DNA from: Gibbula magus
Taxonomy: Eukaryota > Mollusca > Gastropoda > Trochida > Trochidae
DNA length: 64,000 nucleotides
Direction: 5' to 3'
NCBI GenBank assembly: GCA_936450465.1
Contig: OW388298.1
Span: 12,664,895 to 12,728,894 of the forward strand
The position numbers were made by a program, and so were the translations under genes. Below, in pieces: positions 63,555 to 64,000 of this stretch. The notes under the pieces were generated by a model, which ran no database searches, was not told the origin of the DNA, and was given only the letters and a program-made list of their open reading frames with translations. Within the stretch, counting starts at the first letter, position 1; each line of letters begins with the position of its first letter.

Positions 63555-64000
63555 GATGGTCACATGATCAATTTTGTACAACCAAGCTAATCACGTGACA
63601 TTGTTTACAAATACGACAACGCTACCCGAACGAAATTTTGATTGTATTTTTAAACTTTTCAAGACCATGTTTACATTAAATATTCAACAGACATTTGGAA
63701 AACTGTGTTCTAACTTTGGTTTTAAACGGAATATTTACAAAATGATTTAGATCATTAGATTTTTTGATTTGAACAAATCTGTAATCGGAGAAGGAAATGC
63801 ATATAACAATGGCGAGCGCCGAGCTGTCATGTTTCGAGATATCGAAGACTTATTGACGTTGGAATATATAAAAACTGTAATGTCATATGCTTATATTTGG
63901 AACACAGAAAAGAGAATAGATGTGTTAACCTTTTGTGTAAATTTTATTACGATTGATGCATTATTTTACAAATATTTCTCACGTAAATGCATTGTTCATT
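63555..64000. other. Intergenic, no gene seen
   Basis: No coding frame or repeat was recognised up to the window end. Confidence 0.5.

Overview
This is a window of animal nuclear DNA, most likely from a marine mollusc and probably a gastropod. Evidence for that: genes are sparse, coding exons have GT-AG introns, and AT-rich non-coding DNA is packed with small transposons. A tRNA-derived SINE with a tail reading as 'gttggggtttaacgccgc' on its reverse strand (a Deu/V-type tail common in molluscs) occurs three times. A chitin-binding (CBM14) gene cluster and an intronless iduronate-2-sulfatase-like gene also fit. The species cannot be read from the sequence.

Layout. 1-1.4 kb: trinucleotide array organised into 115-bp higher-order units. 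2-17 kb: MITEs, SINE heads, LINE and Tc1/mariner relics, plus a minus-strand 493-aa ORF of unknown function with six ~19-residue internal repeats (4675-6156). 17.1-17.8 kb: intronless plus-strand gene for an AID/APOBEC-like deaminase-fold protein that has lost its zinc ligands. 18-25.5 kb: MITEs, several foldback palindromes (two with 8-bp target duplications), an intronless secreted sulfatase gene (22002-23522, minus) and a 97-bp satellite. 27.6-61.1 kb: three paralogous minus-strand genes for secreted chitin-binding proteins, with introns full of MITEs. 38.5-41.3 kb: a 2.8-kb AT-rich segment bracketed by 28-bp inverted repeats and holding a possible two-exon 67-aa micro-gene. 51.2-54.2 kb: a divergent tandem duplication in which one copy preserves the empty site of a hAT-like palindrome. 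61.6-62.1 kb: CT-rich microsatellite and a 200-N assembly gap. 62.2-64 kb: a LINE 3' end with poly(A) and a Tc1/mariner-type MITE.

The chitin-binding genes form the main functional unit. Gene 1 encodes signal peptide, coiled coil and four CBM14 domains (392 aa). Genes 2 and 3 each encode signal peptide and two CBM14 domains (140 aa each). Introns have conserved phases (1-1 around modular domains in gene 1; 1 then 2 in genes 2 and 3), and the domains share an eight-cysteine pattern. Gene 1 has grown by tandem duplication of ~1-kb exon+intron units. Such proteins normally act outside the cell in shell matrix, mucus or gut lining. The sulfatase and the APOBEC-like gene have no visible functional link to the cluster.

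Most remaining sequence is intergenic or intronic AT-rich DNA in which I see no gene. The exon structures come from reading frames and splice motifs only and have no transcript support here.
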